Positions 36,755-38,513 of a stretch of 38,513 bases of DNA are shown here, in pieces. The notes below the pieces were generated by a model, which saw only the letters and a program-made list of their open reading frames with translations, had not been told where the DNA came from and did not search any database. Position 1 is the first letter of the stretch; each line of letters begins with the position of its first letter. Location of the stretch: contig CANQCS010000020.1 in the NCBI GenBank assembly GCA_947589745.1, positions 1 through 38,513 on the forward strand, read 5' to 3'. The stretch is from an uncultured Oscillospiraceae bacterium (GTDB lineage: Bacteria; Bacillota; Clostridia; Oscillospirales; Oscillospiraceae). A program made the translations under genes and the position numbers.

Positions 36755-37441
36755 ATGGAATACCGGGATGTGCGGGCGGGGACGTTCCTCTCCCGGCCCA
36801 ACCGCTTCATCGCACAGGTGGAGCTGGACGGAGCGGAGGAGACCTGCCACGTGAAGAACACGGGCCGCTGCCGGGAGCTGCTGACGCCGGGGGCCAGGGT
36901 CTACCTGGAGCGCAGCGCCAATCCGGCGCGAAAGACGCGGTACGACCTCATCGCCGTGGAGAAGGGGGACCTGCTCATCAACATGGACGCCCAGGCCCCC
37001 AACCGGGTGTTCCGGGAGTGGGCCGCCGGTGGGAATTTTTTGCCCGGCCTGACCGCCCTCCGCCCGGAGTTCACCTGGGGGGACTCCCGCTTCGACTTCC
37101 GCCTGGAGGACTCCAAAGGGATGTACCTGGTGGAGGTGAAGGGCGTGACGCTGGAGGAGGACGGCGAGGCCCGCTTTCCGGACGCCCCCACGGAGCGGGG
37201 GGTGAAGCACCTCCGGGGCCTCATCCGGGCGGTGGAGGCGGGGCACCGGGCGGCGGTGTTCTTCGTCATCCAGATGAAAGGCGTCACCCATTTCCGCCCC
37301 AACGACGCCACCCACCCCGCCTTCGGCGAGGCCCTCCGGGCGGCAGCCAGGAGCGGGGTAGGCGTCTACGCCTACGACTGCAAAGTCACGCCGGACAGCC
37401 TGACGCTGGACGCGCCGGTCCCCATCGACCTACAACCCTAG
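36755..37441 (+). CDS. sfsA: SfsA family DNA/RNA nuclease
   Basis: This 228-residue protein carries the SfsA signatures. These are FLSRPNRFIAQVELDGAEETCHVKNTGRCRELLTPGARVYLE near the N-terminus, RKTRYDLIAVEKGDLLINMDAQAPNRVF, and the nuclease core SRFDFRLEDSKGMYLVEVKGVTLEEDGEARFPDAPTERGVKHLRGL. The last contains the E-V-K catalytic motif of the PD-(D/E)xK fold. FFVIQMKGVTHFRPNDATHP near the C-terminus is also typical. SfsA was first described as a sugar-fermentation stimulation protein and is now viewed as a nuclease. The ATG at 36755 has GGGGGAGA upstream. A TATGAT at 36724-36729 may be its -10. Confidence 0.93.
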   Translation: MEYRDVRAGTFLSRPNRFIAQVELDGAEETCHVKNTGRCRELLTPGARVYLERSANPARKTRYDLIAVEKGDLLINMDAQAPNRVFREWAAGGNFLPGLTALRPEFTWGDSRFDFRLEDSKGMYLVEVKGVTLEEDGEARFPDAPTERGVKHLRGLIRAVEAGHRAAVFFVIQMKGVTHFRPNDATHPAFGEALRAAARSGVGVYAYDCKVTPDSLTLDAPVPIDLQP

Positions 37442-37929
37442 TCCGGCCTTATCACGACCTGGCCGGAGGCCAGGGAGGCGGGCACGTCGATGACCCGCTG
37501 GTTGCGGCTGCCCCGCCAGGGGAGGGCCAGGGTCCGCTCGGCCAGGACGAAGGGGCCGTCCACCAGCATGTCCAGCTCCCGGAGGAGGGCTTTCTGGGCC
37601 TCGGTCCCCTGATCCCGGAGGTACTCGAAGGTCCAGCCGGAGTAGCTCCACACGTTGAGGTGGTGGACGTGGGCGGCCTTTGCCAGCTCGAGGCAGGCCT
37701 CGGGCTGGGCGAAGGGCTCGCCCCCGGTGAGTGTGAGGCCGTCGGTCATCGGGTTTTTCAACAACTCGTGGGCCACCTGTTCGACAGTCATCTCCCGGCC
37801 TCCGGCCGGGTCATGGCTGTCCGGGTTATGGCATCCGGGGCAGTGGTGGGGACAGCCCTGGACAAAACAGGAGAACCGGAAGCCCGGGCCGTCGACAATA
37901 GAATCCTGTACCAAACCGTAGATTCGCAT
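37438..37929 (-). CDS. nrdG: Anaerobic ribonucleotide reductase activating protein
   Basis: This 163-residue radical SAM enzyme makes the glycyl radical on the class III ribonucleotide reductase NrdD. It has the N-terminal MRIYGLVQDSIVDGPGFR, the cluster motif GCPHHCPGCHNP (Cys26, Cys30, Cys33), GLTLTGGEPFAQPEACLEL and a C-terminal LVDGPFVLAERTLALPWRGSRNQRVIDV, all diagnostic of NrdG. AAAGGAG precedes the ATG at 37929. Its usual partner nrdD is not in the window; it would lie upstream, beyond repeat element C. Its stop codon overlaps that of sfsA on the other strand in a shared CTAG. Confidence 0.94.
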   Translation of the reverse strand: MRIYGLVQDSIVDGPGFRFSCFVQGCPHHCPGCHNPDSHDPAGGREMTVEQVAHELLKNPMTDGLTLTGGEPFAQPEACLELAKAAHVHHLNVWSYSGWTFEYLRDQGTEAQKALLRELDMLVDGPFVLAERTLALPWRGSRNQRVIDVPASLASGQVVIRPD

Positions 37930-37990
37930 AACAAATAACTCCTTTCTGATAGTCGGGGTGCAAGGGGCTCCGCCCCCACCGGGTCCTGGT

Positions 37991-38513
37991 AGGGACCTCC
38001 GGTCCCTGCTGTCCCCTGGTGACTTTTCCCTCGCAGGAAAAGTCACCAAAAGTGCGCTTAAGGGGGCTCGCGCCCCCTTAAGAATCCCGGCCGTTTGGAG
38101 GGACGTTAAGGGCAGATGGATGGTGGAACTAGGGGCCAGGGAAAGCATTCATCGGGGGTGCTGTTTTTTGCCGTATTCCTACTGCTGGTTGCTCCGTTCC
38201 ACTACGCAATTGATGGATGTTTCTTGTCGGGCCGTCAACGGAAATCTGTCCCGTGCGTAGTGGAACGGAGCAGAACGCAGTTTGTCAACAAAAACGACCA
38301 ACGCACCCAATGAGCCCCTGCACCAGCGCTTCACTCTCCTTGGGGACATACTCACTGTAGCCGCAACGCCTCATACAACGGGAGCGAGTCCGGTTTAGAC
38401 AAAACCAGCCACAGGGGGAGCGCAAAACGAAACAAAAAATATGGTTATCCCTTTGAATCAGCAGGAATAGAAAGAGCAATAGCGACAAGGAGGCGCTCGG
38501 GGAGAGCGGCAGG
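37991..38513 (+). mobile_element. Large hairpin-rich MITE-like element, copy C (runs off the window)
   Basis: This copy has the same orientation and order of parts as copy A. The outer hairpin AGGGACC-TCC-GGTCCCT (37991-38007) keeps the TCC loop although the stem differs. It is followed by a GGTGACTTTTCC hairpin and a CTTAAGGGGGC hairpin, then the conserved interior. The core 19-mer lies at 38190-38208 and its inverse at 38254-38272, again 83 nt overall. The extra 60-nt unit present in copies A and B is absent. The right end is beyond the window. A further GGGGC-TCC-GCCCC stem at 37964-37976 may belong to it. Confidence 0.7.

Noticed and set aside
37930-38148. N-terminal extension of NrdG to 38148
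   Set aside because: The extension reads through repeat element C and lacks a ribosome site. The ATG at 37929 has AAAGGAG and matches the family N-terminus.

Overview
The window looks like chromosomal DNA of a high-GC, strictly anaerobic Firmicute of the Oscillospiraceae type (Flavonifractor/Lawsonibacter/Dysosmobacter-like). This taxon call is an inference. It rests on GC-rich codon use with AGGAGG ribosome sites, sigma-A-type promoters, TPP and FMN riboswitches, an ECF-type riboflavin transporter, the anaerobic NrdG activase, a Na+-pumping oxaloacetate decarboxylase, and FtsEX with an M23 hydrolase. No rRNA, CRISPR array, phage or plasmid module is visible. One tRNA gene (Pro, UGG) is present.

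Layout. 1-1440: the probable last codons of a sensor kinase, a YciI-like protein, a six-helix membrane protein and tRNA-Pro. 1650-4256: an oligogalacturonate lyase (PL22 type) and a MATE exporter. 4264-8805: a TPP-riboswitch-controlled thiamine salvage operon (thiM, thiE, HAD phosphatase, thiD, cytX-like transporter). 8876-9928: a divergent HxlR regulator and flavin reductase pair. 10113-14304: a LysR regulator divergent from a small helical protein, an alpha/beta hydrolase and a lipoprotein that fuses a flavodoxin domain to a DUF362 domain. 14474-15766: a tandem class II aldolase-like protein. 15889-18379 (minus): a radical SAM protein and its DUF2344 partner. 19132-22783 (minus): ftsE, ftsX, an M23 peptidase and an unknown protein. 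23716-27010: an SGNH hydrolase, an AT-rich phospholipase-C-like gene, an esterase and a patatin. 27398-27988: ribU behind an FMN riboswitch. 28540-32940: a heterodimeric ABC exporter and an RlmA-type methyltransferase. 33100-36511 (minus): an oadG, biotin carrier, oadB, oadA operon. 36755-37929: sfsA and nrdG, convergent.

The most unusual content is non-coding. Three large hairpin-rich elements (18457-19159, 23047-23707, and 37991 to the window end) share a common architecture. Their ends are multi-hairpin inverted repeats whose stems covary, and their core is an 83-nt palindrome with a 60-nt tandem unit that varies in number. They look like non-autonomous mobile (MITE-like) elements or large structured RNAs. 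A second, smaller family of about 90-100 nt has six copies, each ending in a covarying hairpin. In three of them the last hairpin base is the first base of a neighbouring gene's stop codon. Several genes also have strong hairpins placed exactly against their ribosome-binding sites.

All functional assignments come from reading motifs and gene context; no database search was run.
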